From positions 124,001 through 188,000 of the forward strand of contig NZ_JAESDK010000004.1 of the NCBI RefSeq assembly GCF_019249245.1: a stretch of DNA of 64,000 nucleotides, read 5' to 3'. Origin of the DNA: Alteromonas lipotrueiana (GTDB taxonomy: Bacteria > Pseudomonadota > Gammaproteobacteria > Enterobacterales > Alteromonadaceae). The notes beneath the pieces were generated by a model. It ran no database searches and had not been told where the DNA came from. It was given only the letters and a program-made list of their open reading frames with translations. This document shows positions 8,976 through 17,582 of this stretch, in pieces. Numbering within the stretch: position 1 is the stretch's first letter; each line of letters starts with the position of its first letter. The translations under genes and the position numbers were made by a program.

Positions 8976-10619
8976 TCAGCTTTCCTCTTTTTCGTTTATT
9001 ACTGAAGCATAAGAGAATACCTTCAGCGTAGCGGGTTGTATTTCAATGTTCAGTTTATCACTTTGATAAATTTCACCGTCCAGGGCGTAATGGCTGTCCT
9101 GAGGTTGGTCAATACGAATTGTCTTCACCTGACGATGACGAATACGCGTAGACTGTTGTTTACTTTGCTTATCTGAAAACACTAATTCGGCCATTGAAAA
9201 GAAATGCTCGTCGGCTTCGTCACTAGGCTCAAGCCAGGTGATATCAAGTTTACCATCTGTCATGTCTGGCTCATCGCCACCCTGGGCCAGGGCGGTGGTG
9301 ATCGGGGCCGCATTAGCAACCACAAAAGATGGCGTTTTTATAACCTGTTCTTCTTCGTTATCAAACGAAACAGTAAGCTCAACAATATCGTTCTTACTCA
9401 TTGCCTGCCATAGGCCACGTAAGTAAGCAAACTGACCACCTTCATTTTTCTGAGAACGGTCGGCAGACGAAATCATTTGTTCTTCAAATCCGATAGCCGC
9501 GACCATCAGCATAAGATTGTCATTGCATCGAGCTGTATCCATGGTCATCGTGCGACCGTCGACAATAACTTCACATGCATGACCTATAGGAACAATCTTG
9601 GAATAGTAACCATGTACCGCATGGCTAAGGGCGTTCGCCGTACCCAACGGAATAATGCCCAAAATTACATCCGAATTAATACATGCGTGCGCCACCTCGG
9701 TAATGGTCCCGTCGCCACCACAAGCAACCAGAATGTCACTTCCTTTATTAATCGCTTGTTCTGCTAATACCGTACCCGAGACATCTTTGGTGGTTTCAAG
9801 CACGGTTACCTGAAAATAAGGATTCAACTGAGCTAAAATCTCATTTTTTTCCTGTTTCCACTTACCGCCGCCGGCCACGGGGTTTGCAATCAGCGCCAAA
9901 GATTGACGAAGGTTAAGGCGGCCGCCTTGCTTTACTTTTCTTAACGATTTTAACTGTCGCTTGTTTAACCGGGCAGTCGAACGAATAGATTGAATCTTAT
10001 TGAGCGCATCGATTACCGATAAGGTGTCGTCGCGAGCCAGTAAGTAAGCCGCCATAGTCAGAACTGACCGGCCTCGTCCCAACGCGCAGTGCACCACCAC
10101 TTTTCTGTTGCCGCGAATCTGTTGATCAATCCAGTTGATAGCGGTATGTAACTGGTCTTCAGTGGGGCTGGTATGATCTAATACCGGAATGTTCAGATAG
10201 GCCAGGTCGAGTTTATAAGCCGTCCAGTCAAGACCATCAAATTCGGCGGTAACATCCAAAATCGCGGTGACGCCATCTTGCTTCATTTGTTCTATATCTT
10301 TACCGCCTAAACGACAAGCCAGAAACAAATCATCATCAATTTTCTGTATTGCCGGCACCTTGTCATATTTGCGAGCAAAATGGTTGTACGCCCCGGTACC
10401 TAAAAGAAACGGAATAAACAACCACCGTATATAGATAGGAATGGAGCCATCCTCTCGTTTACGAAATAACGATGGATAGTTAAAGATATACGCAAAACTT
10501 ACGGTGCCTAATGAAAATGCAATCCAAATAAGCAACAATTGAATCACCACAACGGGAATGAAAAACACCAGCGCTAAAGCCAGACACATTCCTAACAGGT
10601 AATACTTAACCATCTTCAC
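8976..10619 (-). CDS. membrane-anchored dual-specificity phosphatase / diacylglycerol kinase-family fusion
   Basis: 547 residues with three parts. Residues 1-80 hold two or three hydrophobic segments, so the protein should sit in the inner membrane. Residues ~90-225 form a tyrosine/dual-specificity phosphatase with the signature HCALGRGRS: nucleophile Cys178 and Arg184 at the required C-x5-R spacing. Residues ~240-545 form a DAGK/YegS/sphingosine-kinase catalytic domain with the nucleotide loop NPVAGGGK, GGDGT at 301-305 and PLGTANAL at 324-331. Substrates cannot be read from sequence; lipid phosphorylation coupled to lipid- or protein-phosphate removal is an inference. The start is GTG 10619 with GGAGGG about ten bases upstream; ATG 10613 is an alternative. 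Confidence 0.88.
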   Translation of the reverse strand: MKMVKYYLLGMCLALALVFFIPVVVIQLLLIWIAFSLGTVSFAYIFNYPSLFRKREDGSIPIYIRWLFIPFLLGTGAYNHFARKYDKVPAIQKIDDDLFLACRLGGKDIEQMKQDGVTAILDVTAEFDGLDWTAYKLDLAYLNIPVLDHTSPTEDQLHTAINWIDQQIRGNRKVVVHCALGRGRSVLTMAAYLLARDDTLSVIDALNKIQSIRSTARLNKRQLKSLRKVKQGGRLNLRQSLALIANPVAGGGKWKQEKNEILAQLNPYFQVTVLETTKDVSGTVLAEQAINKGSDILVACGGDGTITEVAHACINSDVILGIIPLGTANALSHAVHGYYSKIVPIGHACEVIVDGRTMTMDTARCNDNLMLMVAAIGFEEQMISSADRSQKNEGGQFAYLRGLWQAMSKNDIVELTVSFDNEEEQVIKTPSFVVANAAPITTALAQGGDEPDMTDGKLDITWLEPSDEADEHFFSMAELVFSDKQSKQQSTRIRHRQVKTIRIDQPQDSHYALDGEIYQSDKLNIEIQPATLKVFSYASVINEKEES

Positions 10620-10753
10620 CGGGCTATACCCTCCATCAATTTATCATGTGCGGCTTTTTCTGAACCGAGCCAAACTATTTGCGTAACAATGTTAACTAAA
10701 ACGTGATAACTACATTATTTGTTCATCTAATCTACTATGCAGAATATTTGCCA

Positions 10754-11290
10754 ATGAAACGAGCTACTCAAAATAAGTTGATAAATTTCATCTGGTTTCA
10801 GTGTATATGGGTGCTGGCTATTTTCACTCAGTATGACTATTGGTGGATAATGGTAGGTTTACTGGTTGGTTTTTTCTTTTTTACCAGAAAACCCTATACA
10901 GACGCGTTAGGCATGGTTTTGATAGTCATTTTGGGTACGCTTATCGATAGTGCTTTGACCCTTGGCGGAGTCTTTGTGTTCGAATCGCCGGTTTATGGTG
11001 TTCCAATTCCACTGTGGCTAGTAGCTTTGTGGGCGGGATTTGCTTTAACACTGGGCCACAGTTTGAATTATTTACAGAGCCATTTGGTAATCTGTGCGCT
11101 ATTGGGCGCGATTTTTGGCCCGGTAAGTTATTGGGCAGGCGCACGTTTTGGTGCGGTTGGCTTTCCCAACTCTATTATTTCAACATTACTCATATTAGCG
11201 ATCATCTGGGGCGTTCTTTTCCCCACTTGTATGTTTATATATCGACACTGCCACGCGCGGTTATCTGAAAAAACTGCGTTGGTTAATTAA
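10754..11290 (+). CDS. DUF2878 family membrane protein
   Basis: 178 residues from ATG 10754; the frame stays open upstream to 10703 but that extension begins with GTG and has no ribosome site. At least five hydrophobic helices, with Trp-rich loops (FIWFQCIWVLAIF, YDYWWIMVGLLVGF, VPIPLWLVALWAGFALTLGHSL) and a conserved GPVSYWAGARFGAVGF segment that I recognise from the DUF2878 family. Function unknown. In marine and freshwater gammaproteobacteria such genes often neighbour carotenoid or SDR-type genes; here an SDR follows 17 bases later, so the two are likely one operon. Confidence 0.75.
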   Translation: MKRATQNKLINFIWFQCIWVLAIFTQYDYWWIMVGLLVGFFFFTRKPYTDALGMVLIVILGTLIDSALTLGGVFVFESPVYGVPIPLWLVALWAGFALTLGHSLNYLQSHLVICALLGAIFGPVSYWAGARFGAVGFPNSIISTLLILAIIWGVLFPTCMFIYRHCHARLSEKTALVN

Positions 11291-11307
11291 CTTCAACAGG
11301 AGATATT

Positions 11308-11997
11308 ATGACCCCCATAGTGTTTGTTACCGGAGGAAATCGCGGTATTGGATTAGAAATTGTACGTGGTTTTGCTAAAGAAGGCTGTAAAGTATTGCTT
11401 GGGTGTCGTGATGAAAACGACGGAGAGAAAGCGATAGAAGATATTGTCGGCGCTGACGTTCAGGTAATAGAGATGGACTTGTCTAATGACCAGCAGGTTA
11501 TGGACACGATTGTGAGAGCTGAAGCAGTCTATGGTCGAATTGATGTGTTGGTTAACAATGCGGGCGTAATGGATGACGACGAATGGCAAAACCTGGAAGT
11601 CAGCAAAATAAAGCATTCGATGCAGGTTCACGTGAATGGCGCGTTTACACTGATAAAACAGTTACTTCCGGGAATGATTGAGCGCGACTATGGACGTATT
11701 ATAAATATGTCCTCAGGGTGGGGTTCGTTTGATGAGGGCATGGAAGGTCCTTTAGCTTATGCAATAAGTAAAGCAGCCCTTAATGCATTGACCTTAAATA
11801 TGGCCAATAGCGTTGAGAAAGGAAAAAACATCCAGATTAATAGTATGTGTCCTGGCTGGGTTCATACCCGTATGGGCGGGCGAGATGCGCCTCGCAGCCC
11901 GGAAGAAGGTGCCGAAACGGCTATCTGGCTTGGATTGCAGGAAAAAGATGGCCCGAACGGAAAATTTTTCCGCGATAAAAAAGAAATTAACTGGTAA
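11308..11997 (+). CDS. short-chain dehydrogenase/reductase
   Basis: 229-residue classical SDR. It has the cofactor loop TGGNRGIG at residues 8-15, LVNNAGVMDD for strand 4, a serine in INMSSGWGSF, and the catalytic YAISK. The loop after strand 2 reads LGCRDE, with Arg suggesting NADP(H). The overall layout resembles carbonyl-reductase-like SDRs, but the substrate cannot be assigned. AGGAGA lies seven bases before the ATG. It follows the DUF2878 gene closely and ends at a clear terminator. Confidence 0.9.
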   Translation: MTPIVFVTGGNRGIGLEIVRGFAKEGCKVLLGCRDENDGEKAIEDIVGADVQVIEMDLSNDQQVMDTIVRAEAVYGRIDVLVNNAGVMDDDEWQNLEVSKIKHSMQVHVNGAFTLIKQLLPGMIERDYGRIINMSSGWGSFDEGMEGPLAYAISKAALNALTLNMANSVEKGKNIQINSMCPGWVHTRMGGRDAPRSPEEGAETAIWLGLQEKDGPNGKFFRDKKEINW

Positions 11998-12018
11998 GCG
12001 TAACGGGTAAGCAAGAAT

Positions 12019-12050
12019 AGCCAGAACGACTAGCGTTCTGGCTTGTTTAT
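12019..12050 (+). terminator. Rho-independent terminator of the SDR gene
   Basis: Perfect 10-bp stem (12019-12028 with 12034-12043), 5-base loop, followed by an interrupted T-rich tract. Confidence 0.8.
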
Positions 12051-12114
12051 TTATTAAAAATGCTGAAAATAGAATCGCTTTAAAAGGGAATATGAATACA
12101 ACTTAAAGCAGCAG

Positions 12115-12669
12115 CTACAATACCGCTTCTACCACTTTGTGGCTTCGATGCCCAAGTAATTCGCTGATTTTTGCTGGCGACTGATTTTTTCGCAAGTTAA
12201 CAACAACAGCGTAATGCTTACGACGGATAGCATGACGAACCGTATCAATAATTTCGCTTCGGTCTGGACGAAGGCTAATCAGTCCCGCCACAAATAAGCC
12301 GATAAAAATACCTGGGCTTATCATCGCAATATAAGTAAAGAGCGGGTTATTTTGCGTCAGTGCCGGTCCAAAACTTACCAACAGCCAAGCCATACCAAGA
12401 CCCAGTACCAGGCCAATTCCTCCAAGCCACAAATGTGAATACCACATATGCTTGCCCAACTTCTGGCTATCGATTTCGATTTTTTCGCTAAAATCACTGT
12501 CCTGTGGATCTATGAGGGTTATTTGCTTTGCGTCGAGACTCCCTTTACTAGTGAGCTCGGTAACAGACTCATGAGCATCTTCTACCGATTCGAACACAGC
12601 CGCAATTTGAGTATGTTGAGAAGCAAAGACGGCTTCACGCATTTCATCAATTTTAGATCTTTCGTGCAT
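12115..12669 (-). CDS. two-helix membrane protein of unknown function
   Basis: 184 residues from the ATG at 12669 (a GTG nine bases upstream is also possible). The N-terminal part resembles the small domain of general-stress 17M-like proteins: an AVFESVEDAHESVTELTSKG segment followed by ITLIDPQDSDF. Two glycine-rich membrane helices follow (HLWLGGIGLVLGLGMAWLLVSF and YIAMISPGIFIGLFVAGLISL), then a basic cytoplasmic tail ending in a conserved-looking LLGHRSHKVVEAVL. I do not recognise a named family with certainty. No terminator is visible on its side of the convergent junction with the SDR. Confidence 0.65.
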   Translation of the reverse strand: MHERSKIDEMREAVFASQHTQIAAVFESVEDAHESVTELTSKGSLDAKQITLIDPQDSDFSEKIEIDSQKLGKHMWYSHLWLGGIGLVLGLGMAWLLVSFGPALTQNNPLFTYIAMISPGIFIGLFVAGLISLRPDRSEIIDTVRHAIRRKHYAVVVNLRKNQSPAKISELLGHRSHKVVEAVL

Positions 12670-13129
12670 ATTCTTCACCGCTGTAATCGTAGATAACGCC
12701 AGCCTTATGTCTGTAGGGCTGCGTTAAAAGATTAATTGCTAATACCAAAAACGATACAAAAGTTATACCCAAAATTTTAACTATATGATATTAAAAGTAT
12801 ATATCGCTTATATTATGCATCTTACAACGAATTCCGATAATTATTTTCAACATTAATTACGTAGATATTGCAGGTTCTAAGCAAATTTTCTCTACCATTT
12901 TGCAACCTATCTGCCCGCGCCGCATTACGGTTAAGAAAGCCCTGATAAGAAAGAGACCAATACTTTAATAGAAATTAATGATACGGATAAAATTTTTAGA
13001 AGTATTTCATTATTAAAGGTAATAAGCAGTTTAATCGTTGGCGAACCAAGGGTTGTCATAAAAGATTCGAACACAGTGTGTTTGAAATTAAAAATCTTCG
13101 CAAAAAATAACGACCAGGAAGTAAAATTA
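12670..13129. other. 460-base AT-rich intergenic region
   Basis: Lies between divergently transcribed genes and so should contain two promoters. It is strongly AT-rich (for example around 12760-12860), without a credible ORF. I could not pick a -35/-10 pair with confidence. Confidence 0.55.
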
Positions 13130-14128
13130 ATGAGTACAGCGGAGCTTGAAATACGGCGGGTAAAAACCGGTAAAGGTTTTCGATATTTTTATCCCACGGG
13201 CAACCAGATAACGTCTGACAGGGTACTAAAGCGGTTTGCTAATATAGGTATCCCCCCGGTATGGACACAAGTACACATTGCCAAAGAGCCTTCGGCCGAT
13301 TTGCAGGCCACGGGCTATGATACCAAAGGACGCAAGCAGTATATCTATCACGATAAATGGCATGAACGTCAACAAGCGGCAAAGTTTTCAAGGTTGTCTG
13401 AATTCGGATTAGCCTTACCTGACTTTAGAGCTTATTGCTGGGAACAAGTCGAGCAAGACAAATGGGTAGAAGAGAAAACATTGGCTTTAATATGTCTTCT
13501 TTTAGATCATACCGGTTTAAGAGCCGGCAACCGCCAATATACTCAACAAAACAACACCCACGGTCTGACCACACTTCGAAGAAAGCATGTCACTGCACAA
13601 GATGGCCGCACGCAACTGTCATTTATTGGAAAACACAATAAACCACGTGAGATTGAAATAGATAACCCGGTTTTATCAGAATTAGTTGCCCAAAGTGCAG
13701 AAGCCAGGGGGTATGCGCTATTTCGTTACGAAGAGTCTGCAGGCCAATGGCATGACATCGACTCAGATGATGTGAATAGCTTTATCCATAGCCATATGGG
13801 GGAAGATTTTTCGTGCAAAGATTTTCGCACCTGGGGGGCAAGTCGCTTTGGATTGTATTCGTTGCCTGAAGTTGAAGAAATTGTTCAGCAAAACAAACGT
13901 CGATCATGGCCCGCTACACTTACTTCGCACGTTGCAGCAATGCTGGGAAATACTCCGGCAGTGTGTCGCCAATACTATTTGCACCCTCAACTGGTAAATT
14001 TGGTAGAAGATACAAAACCAAGAAATAAAACGCTTAGTGAAGTACGTCAGATTATTCAGTCACAGGGTATGAGTGATGCCTCGGTTTCAGCGACAGAAAA
14101 GTTACTCAATAGCATTATCAGGTTATAA
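13130..14128 (+). CDS. poxvirus-type DNA topoisomerase IB
   Basis: Relaxes supercoils by a 3'-phosphotyrosine intermediate. Start at ATG 13130 (AGGA ten bases upstream; the 18-codon upstream extension has no support), giving 332 residues. The N-terminal domain is followed by a tyrosine-recombinase-fold catalytic domain. Active-site residues: Arg131 in HTGLRAGN, Lys168 in FIGKHNK, Arg233 in KDFRTWGAS, Asn274 in LGNTPAV and Tyr283 in QYYLHP. This spacing equals, residue for residue, the pentad I recall for the Deinococcus radiodurans enzyme, in which Asn also replaces the eukaryotic His. It stands alone, with long non-coding DNA on both sides. Bacterial members are sporadic and often horizontally spread. 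Confidence 0.93.
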   Translation: MSTAELEIRRVKTGKGFRYFYPTGNQITSDRVLKRFANIGIPPVWTQVHIAKEPSADLQATGYDTKGRKQYIYHDKWHERQQAAKFSRLSEFGLALPDFRAYCWEQVEQDKWVEEKTLALICLLLDHTGLRAGNRQYTQQNNTHGLTTLRRKHVTAQDGRTQLSFIGKHNKPREIEIDNPVLSELVAQSAEARGYALFRYEESAGQWHDIDSDDVNSFIHSHMGEDFSCKDFRTWGASRFGLYSLPEVEEIVQQNKRRSWPATLTSHVAAMLGNTPAVCRQYYLHPQLVNLVEDTKPRNKTLSEVRQIIQSQGMSDASVSATEKLLNSIIRL

Positions 14129-14574
14129 CTTGATAAATATACCCTTCAATTGAAATGAATACTTTTGCATTTTGACGTATAAGCAATGCAAGTGTGATTA
14201 AATGTTTAAATAAAGCCTCTGCAAATAAATTCCACAAAAAGAAACGTATAAACAATGGGTTGTATAAATTTATGCGGGCATTTTCGGATCTATCTAGTAT
14301 TTTTCAACTTTATGTTCATGCAGGATTTGCTTAGGGACAAGAGTATATTTAGTTTGCATTGAAAGTAATTTAACTGATATAGTTAGAACTCAAATTAACG
14401 GGCAGCAGCAATTTTCTGTCAGTCTTTTAAGCGATAGAGGAGACATTTTCTCAGTTATGCTAAACCATGTTTCACTACTGCTGGCGACCTTTCTTAGCCT
14501 CCGGGCAACAATGTGCTCATTAAGAAACGACCAGCTTCAATTATGTGTAGTGGCAGCTAATGGAGAAGCATAAG
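14129..14574. other. intergenic stretch, no supported gene
   Basis: About 445 bases without a convincing ORF, RNA gene or terminator. AT-rich; no direct repeats seen. Confidence 0.5.
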
Positions 14575-14961
14575 ATGGATCCTCTACCTTGTTATTGCGT
14601 CAGCAATAACGTTTTTCCAGTGAAGAATGCAGTAGTAACGAAGCCTGAAACAGGCTCGTTCGCGTCGACTGATGTCACACTTTTAGTAAATTTTTTAGCG
14701 GCACCACGTATCTTGTGGGCTAAATTATTGCGTTCAGGGTTTGAACAAAGTGGCTCAAAATCAGCTTCGATGCACTCTACACTGAATTTTATCAGGTCAG
14801 GTGTTCAACCCTTTTTTAAAGGTTGTAATATTAATCCAAATTGCAAGGTTGCCATGTATACAAAGCGACTGTTGCCGTGTTTAAGTGATTCGTCTTCTTA
14901 TTATGTAAGTCACTTGTCTATTGGATTGATTATGCAGGCTGCTGCAGTTGAAAAAACCTGA
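14575..14961 (+). CDS. hypothetical orphan ORF
   Basis: 128 codons starting MDPLPCYCVSNN, with GGAG nine bases before the ATG at 14575. It has no motif, signal peptide or membrane segment that I recognise, and is rich in Ser and Cys with no obvious domain. Flanked by non-coding DNA. It may be a chance frame or a degraded gene; only the ribosome site and the length favour it. Confidence 0.3.
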   Translation: MDPLPCYCVSNNVFPVKNAVVTKPETGSFASTDVTLLVNFLAAPRILWAKLLRSGFEQSGSKSASMHSTLNFIRSGVQPFFKGCNINPNCKVAMYTKRLLPCLSDSSSYYVSHLSIGLIMQAAAVEKT

Positions 14962-14997
14962 CAGTTCGAAGTATCAGATAATTTCAGAATGTAAGAT

Positions 14998-15040
14998 CAC
15001 AATCGCCCTTCTGCAGAATTTATTAGTAGAGGCGGTTGTG
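14998..15040 (+). promoter_or_regulatory. inverted repeat in the proB leader
   Basis: A 10-bp stem with one G-T pair (14998-15007 with 15031-15040) enclosing a 23-base loop that itself contains the palindrome TTCTGCAGAA. It ends 77 bases before the proB start. No T-run follows, so it is not a plain terminator; it may be a leader structure, or an end structure for the upstream transcript. Confidence 0.45.
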
Positions 15041-15117
15041 GAACTTTAAGCAAAATTTAAAGGTCTTATATTTCTGGTGAAGATTTGCGAAATAACAGCT
15101 TTAAGGTGATTAATACT

Positions 15118-16227
15118 ATGAATCGTGCCAATTGGAAACGCATTGTTATAAAAGTGGGAAGTGCTCTGATCGCACCAAATAGAAAAGGGTGTAGTAGCCA
15201 TTATCTTCTGAGCATTGCGCAGTTCATTGTAAAATGCCGTGCTGAAGGTATTCAGGTCGTATTGGTTTCATCAGGGTCGGTCGCAGCAGGTTCACACCAG
15301 TTTGAAGAGCAGGATTCGCCAGACATTGCTATTAAAAAAGCAATGGCTGCAGCGGGTCAGACTGAGATGATTTCAACTTGGGATAAGCTATTTGATTTTC
15401 ATTCAGCACAAATTTTGCTCACCCATGCTGATTTGCGCGACCGTGAACGTTACGTAAGTATTCGCGACACGCTGTTTAGTTTATTAGATAACGATATTTT
15501 GCCGATTGTGAACGAAAATGACACGGTCACCACTGACAAACTTAAAGTGGGCGACAATGATAATCTATCGGCAATGGTAGCAACTGCGGCTGATGCTGAT
15601 GCATTGATTATCTGTTCTGATATTGATGGTCTGTATGACAAAAACCCCCATGAAAATGATGACGCAAAATTGTTGTCCTGGGTTGATAATATTGACGAAA
15701 GTATCTATGCGATGGCCGGTGGCGCCGCCAAAGGTGGAGTGGGCACTGGTGGGATGCGAACCAAAATTGAAGCTGCTGAAAAAGCAGTATCCCATGGCAT
15801 CGATACTTTTATCATTAATGGTTTTACAGAATTGTCATTCAATATGTTACTGGATGGCAAAAATCCTGGAACGCATTTTCAGGCCCATGAAGTACCTATG
15901 AAAGAAAATGTGCACTGGATGAGACATACCTCTAATGCTCAGGGCGAAGTGATTGTTGAAAGCCGGTTTGATGCCTCGCTTGGAGATAACGCTGATGAGC
16001 TGACCAGCAGTGAAATTATTGACGTAAAAGGCGAGTTTTCGGTGGGCGACACCATTTTAGTGCGTAAGCTTGATGGCACAAAACTTGTTAAAGCCAGATC
16101 AAACTACAGCAGTTGTTTACTGAATTTTATCGCTAAACAAGAAAATGAAGAGTTCGCAACCGAGTTTGAAGAAAAAACCGGTCCTATTATCTCGAACCAG
16201 CATTTAGCAAATTTGGAGAAAGAATGA
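15118..16227 (+). CDS. proB: glutamate 5-kinase ProB
   Basis: First step of proline synthesis, phosphorylating the gamma-carboxyl of glutamate. I use the ATG at 15118 (AAGGTGA eight bases upstream) rather than the TTG at 15085; this gives 369 residues against 367 in E. coli. The amino-acid kinase domain shows KRIVIKVGSALI, VLVSSGSVAAG, NENDTVTTD, GDNDNLSAMVA and GTGGMRTKIEAAEKA; a C-terminal PUA domain follows from ~280 (EIIDVKGEFSVGDTILV). The stop overlaps the proA start (ATGA), indicating coupling. In E. coli this enzyme is proline-feedback-inhibited; that control cannot be judged here. Confidence 0.96.
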   Translation: MNRANWKRIVIKVGSALIAPNRKGCSSHYLLSIAQFIVKCRAEGIQVVLVSSGSVAAGSHQFEEQDSPDIAIKKAMAAAGQTEMISTWDKLFDFHSAQILLTHADLRDRERYVSIRDTLFSLLDNDILPIVNENDTVTTDKLKVGDNDNLSAMVATAADADALIICSDIDGLYDKNPHENDDAKLLSWVDNIDESIYAMAGGAAKGGVGTGGMRTKIEAAEKAVSHGIDTFIINGFTELSFNMLLDGKNPGTHFQAHEVPMKENVHWMRHTSNAQGEVIVESRFDASLGDNADELTSSEIIDVKGEFSVGDTILVRKLDGTKLVKARSNYSSCLLNFIAKQENEEFATEFEEKTGPIISNQHLANLEKE

Positions 16228-17471
16228 GTTTAATTACACAATTAGCGAAAGACGCGAAAAAAGCCGCTCAAAAATTAGCCGTACTGGATACTGAATCAAA
16301 AAATGCAGTATTGCGGGATATGGCAGAGGCGATTCGTGCTAATAAAGACAAAATTAAAGACGTCAATGAGAAAGAAGTAGGCCGGGCTAAAGAAAATAAC
16401 CTGGACGCCGCTTTAATTGACCGTTTGATTTTAGACGATGCTCGTATTGAAGATATGGCAGCGGGCATAGAGACCATCATCGAGCTTGACGATCCAGTGG
16501 GCTCTACACGCGAGTTTGGTACTCGGCCTAATGGTATTAAAATTCGTAAAATGCGGATTCCCCTTGGCGTAGTCTGCATGATTTATGAAGCGCGACCCAA
16601 TGTAACCGCAGATGCAGGGGCATTATGCTTTAAATCGGGTAACGGGGTGATTTTGCGTGGTGGTAAAGAAGCGTTAGATTCAAGTCTGGCGATTGCTGAG
16701 TTAATGCAAGACGTATTGATTAAGCACAATTTACCGAAAGCATTAATTACTGTTGTTCCTAACCCAGACCGTGCATTAATGCAGGAGCTGATGGAGCAGC
16801 GTGACTATATTGATGTGATCATCCCCCGTGGTGGTGAAGGTCTTATCAACTATGTTACCGAGAATTCGAAGGTTCCGGTTATTCAGCATTTTAAAGGTGT
16901 CTGTCATTTATATGTAGATCAACATGCTGATTTAGACGAAGCCTTACAAATTTTACTTAACGGTAAAACTCAGCGTACAGGCGTATGTAATGCACTGGAA
17001 GGTTTAGTCGTACATAAGGCAGTCGCTGCAGACTTTTTGCCTAAGGTAGCTGAGGCATTTAATAAACATAGCGTTAAAGTACATGTTAACGAACAAGGCA
17101 AAGAGTACTTTGATAATGCCGATGTGATAGGCGAAGACCAATATGGTGAAGAGTACCTGGGGCTTGAAATTGCTATTCGGGTGGTTGATGACTTTGAAGG
17201 AGCATTAGACCATATTGCCGAGTTTGGCAGTAATCATACCGAAGTTATTTGCACCAAAGATGAAAAAACAGCAGAGCATTTCCAACTTGCGGTAGATGCC
17301 GCTGTGGTCATGGTAAATGCGTCATCGCGTTTTTCAGATGGGAGCCAGTTAGGTTTGGGAGCTGAAATCGGTATTGCTACAACTAAGCTGCATGCTTATG
17401 GTCCCATGGGCCTGGAGTCGTTAACGGCTGAAAAGTATCTGGTAAATGGCGAAGGTCAGATCAGAAATTAA
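16224..17471 (+). CDS. proA: gamma-glutamyl phosphate reductase ProA
   Basis: NADPH-dependent reduction of gamma-glutamyl phosphate to glutamate semialdehyde, the second proline step. 415 residues (E. coli 417). It has the ALDH-like fold motifs: RIPLGVVCMIYEARPNVTADA, KSGNGVILRGGKEA, the substrate region IPRGGEGLINYV and the catalytic cysteine in KTQRTGVCNALEGL. The ATG overlaps the proB stop by four bases. ProB and ProA form a complex in which the labile phosphate is passed on, consistent with coupled translation. Confidence 0.97.
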   Translation: MSLITQLAKDAKKAAQKLAVLDTESKNAVLRDMAEAIRANKDKIKDVNEKEVGRAKENNLDAALIDRLILDDARIEDMAAGIETIIELDDPVGSTREFGTRPNGIKIRKMRIPLGVVCMIYEARPNVTADAGALCFKSGNGVILRGGKEALDSSLAIAELMQDVLIKHNLPKALITVVPNPDRALMQELMEQRDYIDVIIPRGGEGLINYVTENSKVPVIQHFKGVCHLYVDQHADLDEALQILLNGKTQRTGVCNALEGLVVHKAVAADFLPKVAEAFNKHSVKVHVNEQGKEYFDNADVIGEDQYGEEYLGLEIAIRVVDDFEGALDHIAEFGSNHTEVICTKDEKTAEHFQLAVDAAVVMVNASSRFSDGSQLGLGAEIGIATTKLHAYGPMGLESLTAEKYLVNGEGQIRN

Positions 17472-17512
17472 CGGATCCTTATTGTGAGCCGAAGCGGCTT
17501 TCGTCATAATGC

Positions 17513-17543
17513 ACACCGGGCTATTTAGTCCGGTGTTTTTTTA
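17513..17543 (+). terminator. Rho-independent terminator of proBA
   Basis: Perfect 7-bp stem ACACCGG/CCGGTGT (17513-17519 with 17530-17536) followed by a run of Ts. Confidence 0.9.
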
Positions 17544-17582
17544 TGCGCTCAACAAAATACTAATGGTCACAGGAGAGCAGGC

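Noticed and set aside
9477-9767. 96-codon plus-strand frame inside the phosphatase-kinase gene
   Set aside because: Lies wholly within a well-supported gene on the other strand and lacks a ribosome site.
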